A DNA stretch of 64,000 nt from an uncultured Castellaniella sp. GTDB lineage: Bacteria; Pseudomonadota; Gammaproteobacteria; Burkholderiales; Burkholderiaceae_B. The stretch is taken from contig NZ_CALKHS010000004.1 in assembly GCF_937988725.1 (NCBI RefSeq), forward strand, positions 414,708-478,707. Reading direction: 5' to 3'. The translations under genes were made by a program, and so were the position numbers. Below are positions 50,679 through 59,235 of the stretch, in pieces; position 1 is the first letter of the stretch, and each line of letters starts with the position of its first letter. Below the pieces are notes generated by a model. The model did not search any database and was not told the origin of the DNA. It saw only the letters and a program-made list of their open reading frames with translations.

Positions 50679-50718
50679 GGGGCATGCCATCGCCCCTGCT
50701 GGGGGTGGTGCATGCCCC
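50679..50718 (+). promoter_or_regulatory. Two-tier hairpin leader of helicase gene
   Basis: Outer GGGGCATGC/GCATGCCCC (nine pairs) and inner CCCC-TGCT-GGGG, preceded by TTTTTCTTCCC and followed by ATTTTCTTTGGAG and the ATG at 50739. Confidence 0.78.
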
Positions 50719-50738
50719 ATTTTCTTTGGAGCATCACC

Positions 50739-53012
50739 ATGTCCCTCGATCTCGATACCGCCGCCGACATTGCGCCCGACCAGGGCGAGCTGCTGGACGC
50801 GGAACCTTCCCCTCTGACCTTGAGCCTTCAGGATTTCGTCACCGAGTTCGGTGACGAGCTACTTGATTCGCTGAACCGCGCCAACCCGCCGGTCTATACC
50901 GGCCAGCCGCAGGCGCACCGACAGCTTCTCGTCGCCAGCCTCAAGCGCACGCTATTCCCCGCCCAGGCCGAAGTCGTCCATGCCGCCGCCGAGCTGCTGA
51001 TCGACCGCGGCGAGCGCGCCGCGATCATCAACGGCGAAATGGGCTGCGGCAAAACGACCGTCGGCATCGCCACGGCCGCCGTGCTCAATGCCGAAGGCTA
51101 TCGCCGCACCCTGGTGCTTTCGCCGCCCCACCTGGTCTACAAGTGGCGCCGCGAAATCCAGGAGACGGTGGCGGGCGCCAAGGTCTGGGTGCTCAACGGC
51201 CCGGACACACTGGTCAAGCTCATCAAGCTGCGCGAGCAGTTGGGTGTGCAGCCCGCGGGCCAGGAGTTCTTCGTAATGGGGCGTGTGCGCATGCGCATGG
51301 GCTTTCACTGGAGGCCCACCTTCACCCGGAGGCGCACCCGCGACGGCGATGTGGCGACGTGCCCGGATTGCGGCACGGTCGTCACCGACCTAGACGGCGA
51401 GCCGGCCAACCCGGTCGCGCTGGAAGCCGAGGAGTCCCGCAGGAAGTGCGGCCATTGCGCCGCGCCCCTGTGGACGCTGATTCGCCCGAGGACGCTGTCT
51501 GGCAGCGACCAGTCCTCGGCAGTGCTCAAAGCCTTGAAGCGCATCCCGACCATCGGAGAAGTCACCGCGCAGAAGCTGATGCAGAAGTTCGGCGACGCCT
51601 TTCTGGTCTCGATGCTGGGCGACAACATCCACGAGTTCATCAACCTCATGGATGGTAACGGCGAACTGGTGTTTTCCGACCGTCAGGCGCAGCGCATGGA
51701 ACGCGCAATGGCCAACATGGAGTTCGGCTTTGGCGAGGGCGGCTACCAGCCGTCCGAGTTCATCAAGAGATATTTGCCGCAGGGCACATTCGATTTGTTG
51801 ATCGCGGACGAAGCGCACGAGTACAAGAACGGCGGCAGTGCCCAGGGCCAGGCCATGGGGGTGCTGGCGGCAAAGGCTCGCAAGACCTTGCTGCTGACTG
51901 GCACGCTCATGGGTGGCTACGGCGACGACTTGTTCCACCTGCTGTTTCGGGCGCTGCCTGGGCGGATGATCGAGGACGGCTACCGGCCGACCAAAAGCGG
52001 CAGCATGACGTCAGCCGCGATGGCGTTCATGCGCGATCACGGCGTCCTGAAGGATGTCTATTCCGAGAGCATCGGCACGGCGCACAAGACCGCTAAGGGC
52101 ACCAAGGTCTCGGTGCGCACGGTCAAGGCCCCGGGTTTCGGCCCCAAGGGCGTGCTGCGCTGCATCCTGCCGTTCACGATCTTTCTCAAACTCAAGGATA
52201 TCGGCGGCAACGTCCTGCCCCCGTATGACGAGGAGTTTCGTGAAGTCCAGATGGATGCGGCGCAAGCTGCAGCCTACCGCGACCTGACGGGCCGGCTGAC
52301 CGCGGAGCTGAAACAGGCTCTGGCGCGGCGCGATACGACCTTGCTGGGTGTGGTACTCAACGTGCTGCTGGCCTGGCCGGATTGCTGCTTCCGGTCGGAG
52401 ACGGTGACGCATCCGCGCACGCGCAACACCCTGGCGTTCGTTCCGGCTCAGTTCAACGAGCTGGAAGTCATGCCCAAGGAACGGGACCTGATCGAAGTCT
52501 GCAAGCAGGAGAAAGCGGCAGGGCGCAAAACGCTGGTCTACACGGTTTACACCGGCACGCGCGACACGATGTCGCGCCTGAAGGGGCTGCTGGAGCGGGA
52601 AGGCTTCAAGGTGGCGGTGCTGCGCGCAAGCGTGGATGCCAGCCGCCGCGAGGACTGGATCGCCGAGCAACTGGATCGTGGCATCGACGTGCTCATCACC
52701 AACCCCGAGCTGGTCAAGACGGGCTTGGATCTGTTGGAGTTTCCTACGATTGTATTCATGCAGTCGGGCTATAACGTGTATTCGTTGCAGCAGGCGGCGC
52801 GCCGTTCGTGGCGCATTGGCCAGAAGCAGCCGGTACGGGTCATCTATCTTGGCTATGCGGGCTCCTCGCAAATGACGTGCCTCGCACTCATGGCCAAGAA
52901 AATTATGGTCTCGCAGTCCACGTCGGGCGACGTGCCCGAATCCGGGCTTGATGTCCTGAACCAAGACGGTGATTCGGTGGAGGTTGCGCTAGCCCGCCAG
53001 TTGGTGTGCTGA
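50739..53012 (+). CDS. SNF2-like DEAD/DEAH helicase with zinc-ribbon insert
   Basis: The 757-residue superfamily 2 ATPase has Walker A INGEMGCGKTTVGIATA (about residue 97), a Cys4 insert (CPDCG about 208, CGHC about 237), and a helix-hairpin-helix-like stretch (IPTIGEVTAQKLMQKFGDAF). Motif II LLIADEAHEYKNGGSAQ lies at about 355, motif III LLLTGTLMGGYGDD, and the C-terminal helicase lobe has LITNPELVKTGLDLLEFPTI and ARRSWRIGQKQPVRVIYLGY (motif VI). I chose ATG 50739 behind TTTGGAG; the longer frame runs through the leader hairpin. It may remodel DNA or nucleoprotein during ICE replication or anti-restriction; the role is unproven. Confidence 0.88.
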   Translation: MSLDLDTAADIAPDQGELLDAEPSPLTLSLQDFVTEFGDELLDSLNRANPPVYTGQPQAHRQLLVASLKRTLFPAQAEVVHAAAELLIDRGERAAIINGEMGCGKTTVGIATAAVLNAEGYRRTLVLSPPHLVYKWRREIQETVAGAKVWVLNGPDTLVKLIKLREQLGVQPAGQEFFVMGRVRMRMGFHWRPTFTRRRTRDGDVATCPDCGTVVTDLDGEPANPVALEAEESRRKCGHCAAPLWTLIRPRTLSGSDQSSAVLKALKRIPTIGEVTAQKLMQKFGDAFLVSMLGDNIHEFINLMDGNGELVFSDRQAQRMERAMANMEFGFGEGGYQPSEFIKRYLPQGTFDLLIADEAHEYKNGGSAQGQAMGVLAAKARKTLLLTGTLMGGYGDDLFHLLFRALPGRMIEDGYRPTKSGSMTSAAMAFMRDHGVLKDVYSESIGTAHKTAKGTKVSVRTVKAPGFGPKGVLRCILPFTIFLKLKDIGGNVLPPYDEEFREVQMDAAQAAAYRDLTGRLTAELKQALARRDTTLLGVVLNVLLAWPDCCFRSETVTHPRTRNTLAFVPAQFNELEVMPKERDLIEVCKQEKAAGRKTLVYTVYTGTRDTMSRLKGLLEREGFKVAVLRASVDASRREDWIAEQLDRGIDVLITNPELVKTGLDLLEFPTIVFMQSGYNVYSLQQAARRSWRIGQKQPVRVIYLGYAGSSQMTCLALMAKKIMVSQSTSGDVPESGLDVLNQDGDSVEVALARQLVC

Positions 53013-53019
53013 GTAGTTG

Positions 53020-53784
53020 TCAGCTTTTATCGGTCCCTTCGGGGGCCGATTTCTTTTTGAGGTGTTCGTTATCGTGATCAACTGCGATCAGGAAGAGAGG
53101 ATGCAAAGCATCCAGCAAATTGGCGAGCGTCTTGACCAAGCGAGCAATAGTTAGCGCGATTTCCGTAGCGCCCCCCGAAAAATAACCTCTCGCAAGCTCA
53201 TCCACGTCAATGTCTCCCGTGTCCAAGCCGAAGTGGCGGATAGATTGGAACAGGCCAAGTTCGCGACTGGTATACGCCGCCGAATGGATCAGTTCATTGC
53301 GTGGGCCTTTATAGCTCTCCACGGCTTGTGTGACGCCTTGCAAGGCTGCATGGATGTCAGGGTAGTTGGTTTTTACCTGTTTTGTGACGAATCTGTTGCC
53401 GCCGACACTCTCGAACTTAGCTTTGTCCATGAGTAATGCCGATCCAACCAAGCGGTGTGCCCGATCCACGAACCCGACGACGCGCAACACGAAGTTCTCG
53501 TAGTGGTAGCGGTAAATGTCCGGATCTAGAGCTGATTGACTACCCAAGTCCATCACGAAACCCAAGGCTAGACGCAGAGCCGTCAGGGCATTGTCCAGTT
53601 CAGATACCCGCTCGGTCACGTCGGCCGCGTAGATCTCTACAGCGGGTCCTGGAAAGGTCTTGCTGCCCGACTGGAGCGCATTTAGCCCCTTACGGGCATA
53701 AATTTTCAGGTGTGGCATTAATACCTGAAGGCTGGGATGGTTTGTTAGCTCATGCCTGTGCTCTGCGTGGTTCTCAGGCGTCAT
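53020..53784 (-). CDS. HEPN-like protein, antisense cargo gene
   Basis: The 254-residue, almost all-helical protein is the only minus-strand gene in the first 33 kb of the ICE. It contains a HEPN-type RNase motif, R-x4-H, in YKGPRNELIHSAAYTSRELG (about 165), preceded by a long helical domain. No signal or membrane segment. It has lower GC and more varied codons than its neighbours, suggesting separate acquisition. It may be a Cthe_2314-like HEPN protein. HEPN RNases often act in phage defence or toxin-antitoxin pairs; no nucleotidyltransferase partner is adjacent, so function is open. Confidence 0.7.
   Translation of the reverse strand: MTPENHAEHRHELTNHPSLQVLMPHLKIYARKGLNALQSGSKTFPGPAVEIYAADVTERVSELDNALTALRLALGFVMDLGSQSALDPDIYRYHYENFVLRVVGFVDRAHRLVGSALLMDKAKFESVGGNRFVTKQVKTNYPDIHAALQGVTQAVESYKGPRNELIHSAAYTSRELGLFQSIRHFGLDTGDIDVDELARGYFSGGATEIALTIARLVKTLANLLDALHPLFLIAVDHDNEHLKKKSAPEGTDKS
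53029..53058 (+). terminator. Rho-independent terminator of helicase gene
   Basis: ATCGGTCCC-TTCG-GGGGCCGAT followed by TTCTTTTT, 17 bases after the stop. It lies inside the last codons of the convergent HEPN-like gene. Confidence 0.85.
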
Positions 53785-53954
53785 CGTATTTCAGTATTGC
53801 GTTTCGGTGTTGTGGTTAGTCACCAATAGTGTGCCGCATTGCCTGTAAGTCTGCTCGGCGGCGTCAATCCGGTGGTAGTCCGTTTCCCATTGACTGCGGC
53901 AACCGACGCGGCATGCTGCGAAGGTATTGGCTCATCGAACAATTGAGCCGAGCC

Positions 53955-54521
53955 ATGCCCGTAAACCACCCAAACCGGCACCTGATCGGCGTCAGCCTGC
54001 TGGCCGCAGCCCTGCTCAGCGGCTGCGCGACCCGCACGGCGCCGCAAGCGCCAGCCTCCATCGTAGAAGCCTCGCCCGCTTCCGAACCCAACACACCCGA
54101 ATTCGTCCCGGTTGTTCGGTACGGCCGCTACACCCTGGTGGAGCTTGCGCCGATGGCGGCGCAGCGCGACCTGCTGGCGCAGGTCATCGATGTGACGATG
54201 CCCGAGGACGCCCGCGCCACGGTCGTAGACGGGCTGCGGCATGTGCTCAAGCGCAGCGGTTACCAGCTTTGCGAGACAGCGTCGGCCGCAGCCGATCTGT
54301 ACGCGCTGCCGCTGCCGGCGGCGCACCTGCATCTGGGACCAATGACGCTGCGCGATGCGCTGCTTACCCTGGCCGGGTCGGCCTGGGAACTGCGCACGGA
54401 CGACCTCACGCGCCAAGTCTGCTTTGATCGGGCCGCAGCCCCCGCACGGGTCGAGCCGGCGCCCGAGCCGCCCGTAGCCGAGGCGGTGCAGATATTTCCG
54501 CTTCCCGGAGTCCAGCCATGA
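53955..54521 (+). CDS. ICE PilL-like lipoprotein (TIGR03748 class)
   Basis: The 188-residue precursor has a lipoprotein signal (HPNRHLIGVSLLAAALLSGC, lipobox LLSGC). The body contains FVPVVRYGRYTLVELAPMAA, RATVVDGLRHVLKRSGYQLC and LHLGPMTLRDALLTLAGSAW, the pattern of the PFGI-1-class PilL N-terminal domain, related to secretin N-domains. It is the first transfer gene and is expected in the cell envelope. The stop overlaps the next ATG (ATGA). Confidence 0.85.
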   Translation: MPVNHPNRHLIGVSLLAAALLSGCATRTAPQAPASIVEASPASEPNTPEFVPVVRYGRYTLVELAPMAAQRDLLAQVIDVTMPEDARATVVDGLRHVLKRSGYQLCETASAAADLYALPLPAAHLHLGPMTLRDALLTLAGSAWELRTDDLTRQVCFDRAAAPARVEPAPEPPVAEAVQIFPLPGVQP

Positions 54522-55171
54522 ACACGCCGCACTCCCCTCGGCGCCCGAGCGCCGCCGTGTTCATGCTCAGTTTGCTGTGGCTTTGGCTGATCGGCTTGAG
54601 CATCTGCGTCTTTCTGGGCTACCAGGCAATGGGGGAACTCGCCGACCGGGAGCGGGTCGATTCAGGCCTGCACCGTCTGGAAGCGCAGGTAATCGCGCTA
54701 GCGGATGCCACCCAGACTTTGCAGCAGCGGCCGCAGGCCGCCACGCCAGCAGCGTTGCAAGAGGTCCGCCAGGCGCTGGAGGCCCGAATCGCTCAGGTCG
54801 AGCACAGGCTGGATGGCCGTGCTGCCGCAGATGACCTCGTGGCGCTGCGCTCGCAGGTCGAGCAGATCGAGGCCCACCAGGCGATGGTGCGCGCTGTCAC
54901 ACCTGCCCCGCCGAGTCCACCACCCACGCCGACCAAGCCGGTTGCGGTCAAATCTGCGCCGCCACCGTTGCCGTTTCGCGTCGTGGGCGTCGAGTTGCGC
55001 GCGGGTGAGCGCAGTCTGACCGTTGCGCCGGCCAAGGGGGCCTTCACCCCTGGTCAGGTGCAGGCGCTGCTGCCGGGTGATGCGGTCGGCCCGTGGCGTT
55101 TGCAGGCCATCGACGGGAACATAGCGGTGTTTCTGGTTGACAAGCACACGCGCCGCGTGGCGATTCCTTGA
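54518..55171 (+). CDS. ICE transfer-module membrane protein with coiled coil
   Basis: The 217-residue protein has an N-terminal membrane helix (FMLSLLWLWLIGLSICVFLG, residues about 15-35), then a long coiled coil (about 45-125; RLEAQVIALADATQTLQQRP). A Pro-rich linker follows (APPSPPPTPTKPVAV), then a C-terminal beta domain (LPFRVVGVELRAGERSLTVA). Bitopic, with the bulk in the periplasm. It overlaps pilL by ATGA and is 12 bp before the TIGR03759 gene. I know it only as an ICE transfer gene. Confidence 0.78.
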   Translation: MNTPHSPRRPSAAVFMLSLLWLWLIGLSICVFLGYQAMGELADRERVDSGLHRLEAQVIALADATQTLQQRPQAATPAALQEVRQALEARIAQVEHRLDGRAAADDLVALRSQVEQIEAHQAMVRAVTPAPPSPPPTPTKPVAVKSAPPPLPFRVVGVELRAGERSLTVAPAKGAFTPGQVQALLPGDAVGPWRLQAIDGNIAVFLVDKHTRRVAIP

Positions 55172-55183
55172 GGAAGCCATGCG

Positions 55184-55915
55184 ATGAAATATCATCTGAT
55201 AGTCCTGGTATCGCTGCTGACCGCGCTGCATCTGCCAGCGTCGGCCCAGCAAACGCCTCAGCAAACCTCCAACGTGCAGCCTGCCCGCACGAGCCAGAGC
55301 CAGATCGTGCACAGCCAGGACGCGCGGCTGGCCAAGGCGTGGGGCCTGCGTGACGATGAGTTTTCCCGCTACCGCGAGTTGATGGAAGGGCCGCTGGGCA
55401 TCTACTCGCCCAATCTGGATCCGCTCTCCGCGCTGGGCGTGGAGGCCCGCTCGGATGAAGAACGTCGGCACTACGCCGAATTGCAGGCGCAGGCCGAAGC
55501 CCGGCGTGTCGAGAAGCTGCTCGTCTACCAGCGCGCCTACGACGAGGCCTGGCAGCGGCTCTATCCCGGGCGCGAGCGCGTCACGCCCTCGGATGGCGGC
55601 ACGTTGATGTCCGGCGAGCAAGTGTCGAGCGGGCACATGGCGGTGTTCGTCAAGGATGGCTGCGAGGCCTGCGACCGGATCGTCCAGCGGCTTCAGACGG
55701 CCGCTGCGGCATTCGACGTCTACGTCGTTGGCAGTCGCGGCGACGATGCCCGTATCCGCGCATGGGCGCGGCGCGCCGGGATTGATCCAGCCCAAGTGCG
55801 TAGCGGCAGCATCACGCTCAATCATGATAGCGGGCGCTGGCTATCGCTCGGCCTGCCCGGCGAGTTGCCCGCGGTCGTGCGCGAGGTGAACGGCCAATGG
55901 CAGCGCGAGCCCTGA
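55184..55915 (+). CDS. TIGR03759 family ICE protein
   Basis: The 243-residue exported protein has a signal peptide (MKYHLIVLVSLLTALHLPAS, cleavage near SAQ). The first half carries the family block AKAWGLRDDEFSRYRELMEG, PLGIYSPNLDPLSALGVEAR. The C-terminal half is thioredoxin-like with a CxxC-type site (VFVKDGCEACDRIVQRLQ) and a later DxxR pattern. It is probably a periplasmic assembly or thiol factor of the conjugation pore. It overlaps the transglycosylase gene by 19 bases. Confidence 0.85.
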   Translation: MKYHLIVLVSLLTALHLPASAQQTPQQTSNVQPARTSQSQIVHSQDARLAKAWGLRDDEFSRYRELMEGPLGIYSPNLDPLSALGVEARSDEERRHYAELQAQAEARRVEKLLVYQRAYDEAWQRLYPGRERVTPSDGGTLMSGEQVSSGHMAVFVKDGCEACDRIVQRLQTAAAAFDVYVVGSRGDDARIRAWARRAGIDPAQVRSGSITLNHDSGRWLSLGLPGELPAVVREVNGQWQREP

Positions 55916-56502
55916 CCGCCATACGCGCCATGTGGCGCCTGCGTGCGCTGCTGCTCGCGGCGGCTCTGCTGATCGGCCCCGTTCGTGCGCAGGAAATCCC
56001 GCCGCCCGCCTACCAGTTGGCAGCCCAGCGCGCGGGCGTGCCTTCGATCGTGCTTTACGCCGTGGCGTTGCAGGAGAGCGGAATTGCGCGGGCAGGGCGC
56101 ATCGTGCCGTGGCCCTGGTCGCTAAACATCGCGGGCGCATCGCACCGCTTTGCCACACGCGTCGACGCCTGCACCCGTCTTCGCCAGGCGATGCGCACAA
56201 CGCCGCACACGCGCATCGATGCGGGCCTGGGCCAGATCAACCTCGGCTACCAGAAGCAGCGCTACGAACAGCCCTGCGACTTGTTGGACCCGTACCGCAA
56301 CCTGGCGATCGCCGCGCAGATTCTGCGCGAACAGCATACCCCTGGCGAGGACTGGTTGCTGGCGATAGGCCGCTACCACCGCCCAGCAGGCGGCGAACCC
56401 GCCGCGCGGTATCGGCGCAGCGTGTCCCGGCACCTTGCCCGGGTGCGGGGCGCTCACCCCATTGTCGCGGCGCCCGCCGCGCACCTGGAGACATCACGAT
56501 GA
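55897..56502 (+). CDS. Lytic transglycosylase (SLT domain), conjugation type
   Basis: The 201-residue exported enzyme has a signal peptide (MWRLRALLLAAALLIGPVRA) if translation starts at 55897 or 55930; 55897 follows GAGG. The catalytic Glu is in VLYAVALQESG, and the SLT fold pattern continues with DAGLGQINLGYQKQRYEQPC and AIGRYHRPAGGEPAARYRRS. It opens the peptidoglycan locally for pore assembly. ATGA overlap with the next gene. Confidence 0.9.
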   Translation: MAARALTAIRAMWRLRALLLAAALLIGPVRAQEIPPPAYQLAAQRAGVPSIVLYAVALQESGIARAGRIVPWPWSLNIAGASHRFATRVDACTRLRQAMRTTPHTRIDAGLGQINLGYQKQRYEQPCDLLDPYRNLAIAAQILREQHTPGEDWLLAIGRYHRPAGGEPAARYRRSVSRHLARVRGAHPIVAAPAAHLETSR

Positions 56503-57041
56503 CGCATTTCCATCCAGCCCTGCGAGGCCTGTTCATGCTGGCGGCGGTGGTGCCACTTGCCCTATACGCTGCCGAGGAGCCATTGATCGTGGTCGAAGAC
56601 CGTGGGGGTGACTCGGCGCTGCCGTACTACGAAGCCCTTGACCTTCAGCCACGCGGCGCCGGTACGGTGCTGCCACCCGTTCCTATCCCGCAGATTCCGG
56701 CTACGCCCGTTGACGAGACCGCCATGCTGCCGGTGCGCAGCGCCAAGCTCACGCCCGGCACCGTCGCGCGGCGGGTGATCGAGGCACCGGGCCTGCGGCC
56801 GTTCGCAGTTATCGGTGACGATGAGGCCTCCCAGGCCTGGCTGCGCCACCATGCGGCCTCGCTGCGCGAGCGCGGCGCGGTCGGTCTGGTGGTGAACGTC
56901 GAGACCGCGCAGGCCCTGGCGCGGCTGCGCGCGTTGGCGCCCGGCGTGCCGCTTGCGCCGGTGGCCGGCGACGATCTGGCCGAACGCCTGGGTCTGCACC
57001 ACTATCCGGCGCTCGTCACGGCCACCGGCATCGAGCAGTGA
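56499..57041 (+). CDS. PFL_4695 family ICE protein (TIGR03765)
   Basis: The 180-residue exported protein has a signal peptide (LRGLFMLAAVVPLALYAAEE). The body has PLIVVEDRGGDSALPYYEAL and LPVRSAKLTPGTVARRVIEA, then a C-terminal part like TraN/TrbC thioredoxin folds (GAVGLVVNVETAQALARLRA, LAERLGLHHYPALVTATGIE). A conserved member of the ICE transfer cluster directly upstream of traD. No active-site cysteines are seen. Confidence 0.87.
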   Translation: MTHFHPALRGLFMLAAVVPLALYAAEEPLIVVEDRGGDSALPYYEALDLQPRGAGTVLPPVPIPQIPATPVDETAMLPVRSAKLTPGTVARRVIEAPGLRPFAVIGDDEASQAWLRHHAASLRERGAVGLVVNVETAQALARLRALAPGVPLAPVAGDDLAERLGLHHYPALVTATGIEQ

Positions 57042-57045
57042 GACC

Positions 57046-59235
57046 GTGTCGAGCAAGCAGCCGGTCGAGGTGCTGCTGCGCCCAGCGGTGGAGCTATACA
57101 CCGTTGCGGCGTGTGCGGGTGCCGCGTTTCTGTCCTTGGTGGCCCCCTGGTCGCTGGCGCTAAGCCCAACAATGGGCGTGGGCAGTGCGCTGGCGTTCAT
57201 CGCCTATGGCGCGATCCGCTATCGCGATGCCCGCGTCATCCTGCGCTACCGGCGCAATATCCGCCGCCTGCCACGCTATGTGATGACCAGCCGCGACGTG
57301 CCGGTCAGTCAACAGCGCCTGTTCATCGGGCGCGGGTTTCTGTGGGAGCAGAAGCACACCCATCGGCTCACACAGACGTACCGGCCCGAATTTCGCCGCT
57401 ACGTCGAGCCGACGCGCGCCTACCGGCTGGCACGGCGTCTGGAGGAGCGGCTGGAGTTTGCGCCGTTCCCGTTATCCGGCCTTGCGCGGCTGACCGCCTG
57501 GGATGTGCCGTTCAATCCCGTTCGACCACTGCCACCCGTGGGCGGCCTGCCGCGGCTGCACGGCATCGAGCCCGACGAGGTGGACGTCAGCCTGCCGCTG
57601 GCCGAACGGGTCGGGCATACGCTCGTGCTGGGCACGACGCGCGTGGGCAAGACCCGCCTAGCCGAGCTTTTCATCACGCAGGACATTCGCCGCAGGAGCA
57701 CCGCGGGTGAGCACGAGGTCGTCATCGTCTTCGATCCCAAGGGGGACGCGGATCTCCTGAAGCGAATGTATGTTGAGGCCAAGCGCGCGGGCCGAGAGGG
57801 CGAATTCTATATTTTTCACCTGGGCTGGCCCGAAATCAGTGCCCGCTACAACGCCGTGGGCCGCTTCGGTCGCATCTCGGAAGTCGCCACGCGCATCGCG
57901 GGACAACTCTCTGGCGAAGGCAACAGCGCGGCCTTCAGGGAGTTCGCGTGGCGCTTCGTGAACATCATCGCGCGCGCCTTGGTGGAACTGGGGCAGCGTC
58001 CGGATTACATGCTGATCCAGCGCCACGTCATCAACATCGATGCCCTGTTCATCGAGTACGCCCAGCATTACTTTGCCAGGACCGAGCCCAAGGCCTGGGA
58101 AATCATTGTTCAACTGGAGGCTCGGCTCAACGACAAGAATATCCCACGCAACATGATCGGGCGCGAGAAGCGCGTCGTGGCACTCGAACAGTACCTCTCC
58201 CAGGTGCGCAACTACGACCCCGTATTGGACGGCCTGCGCTCGGCCGTTCGGTACGACAGGACGTACTTCGACAAGATCGTCGCCTCGCTGCTGCCACTGC
58301 TGGAAAAACTCACCAGCGGCAAGATCGCCCAGCTTCTGGCGCCGGACTATGCTGATCTGAACGACCCCAGGCCCATCTTCGACTGGATGCAGATCATCCG
58401 AAAGCGGGCGGTGGTCTATGTGGGCCTGGATGCGCTCTCGGACGCCGAGGTCGCCGCGGCGGTGGGCAACTCCATGTTTGCCGACCTAGTGTCGGTGGCC
58501 GGCCACATCTACAAGCACGGGATCGACGATGGCCTGCCCGGCGCCGTGGCCGACGCACGGGTGCCGATCAATGTCCACGCGGACGAATTCAATGAGCTGA
58601 TGGGCGATGAGTTCATCCCGATGGTCAACAAAGGGGGCGGCGCGGGCATCCAGGTCTCGGCCTACACACAAACGCTCTCGGACATTGAGGCACGCATTGG
58701 CAACCGCGCCAAAGCCGGCCAGGTCATCGGCAACTTCAACAACCTGTTCATGCTGCGCGTGCGCGAGACAGCGACCGCCGAACTGCTGACCCGGCAATTG
58801 CCCAAGGTCGAGGTCTATACCACTACGATCGTCTCGGGGGCCACGGACAGTTCGGATATCCATGGTGCGACGGACTTCACCAGCGCCACACAAGACCGCA
58901 TCAGCATGCAGAGCGTGCCGATGATCGAACCCTCACATGTGGTCCAGCTTCCCAAGGGACAGTGTTTCGCCTTGATGCAGGGGGGAAGTCTGTGGAAAGT
59001 GCGCATGCCGCTGCCCGCGCCCGACCTCGATGAGGTCATGCCGCAGGATCTGCGGCAGCTCGCGGGCTACATGCGTCAAAGCTACGTTGAGGCCACGCAG
59101 TGGTGGGAATTCACGAGTTCCCAGGCGCCACAGGGGACGGTCTTGCCCGACGACTTGTTGAATAATGCCGATGTGGCTGAACCCGCTTCTGTTGTTGCTG
59201 CTGCTGACGAAAGCGTCGGCGATGAGGCCTTGTGA
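57046..59235 (+). CDS. traD: Type IV coupling protein TraD (SXT/ICE class)
   Basis: The 729-residue ATPase links the relaxosome to the mating pore. Two N-terminal membrane helices (VELYTVAACAGAAFLSLVAP and SPTMGVGSALAFIAYGAIRY) precede Walker A LVLGTTRVGKTRLAELFI (about residue 190) and VIVFDPKGDADLLKRM. A second ATPase motif, INVHADEFNELMGDEFIPMV, and VSAYTQTLSDIEARIGN lie at about 510-555. The start is GTG 57046, five bases after the previous stop; the open frame further upstream is a shadow. The 3' end is TGATG-coupled to the next gene. Confidence 0.93.
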   Translation: MSSKQPVEVLLRPAVELYTVAACAGAAFLSLVAPWSLALSPTMGVGSALAFIAYGAIRYRDARVILRYRRNIRRLPRYVMTSRDVPVSQQRLFIGRGFLWEQKHTHRLTQTYRPEFRRYVEPTRAYRLARRLEERLEFAPFPLSGLARLTAWDVPFNPVRPLPPVGGLPRLHGIEPDEVDVSLPLAERVGHTLVLGTTRVGKTRLAELFITQDIRRRSTAGEHEVVIVFDPKGDADLLKRMYVEAKRAGREGEFYIFHLGWPEISARYNAVGRFGRISEVATRIAGQLSGEGNSAAFREFAWRFVNIIARALVELGQRPDYMLIQRHVINIDALFIEYAQHYFARTEPKAWEIIVQLEARLNDKNIPRNMIGREKRVVALEQYLSQVRNYDPVLDGLRSAVRYDRTYFDKIVASLLPLLEKLTSGKIAQLLAPDYADLNDPRPIFDWMQIIRKRAVVYVGLDALSDAEVAAAVGNSMFADLVSVAGHIYKHGIDDGLPGAVADARVPINVHADEFNELMGDEFIPMVNKGGGAGIQVSAYTQTLSDIEARIGNRAKAGQVIGNFNNLFMLRVRETATAELLTRQLPKVEVYTTTIVSGATDSSDIHGATDFTSATQDRISMQSVPMIEPSHVVQLPKGQCFALMQGGSLWKVRMPLPAPDLDEVMPQDLRQLAGYMRQSYVEATQWWEFTSSQAPQGTVLPDDLLNNADVAEPASVVAAADESVGDEAL

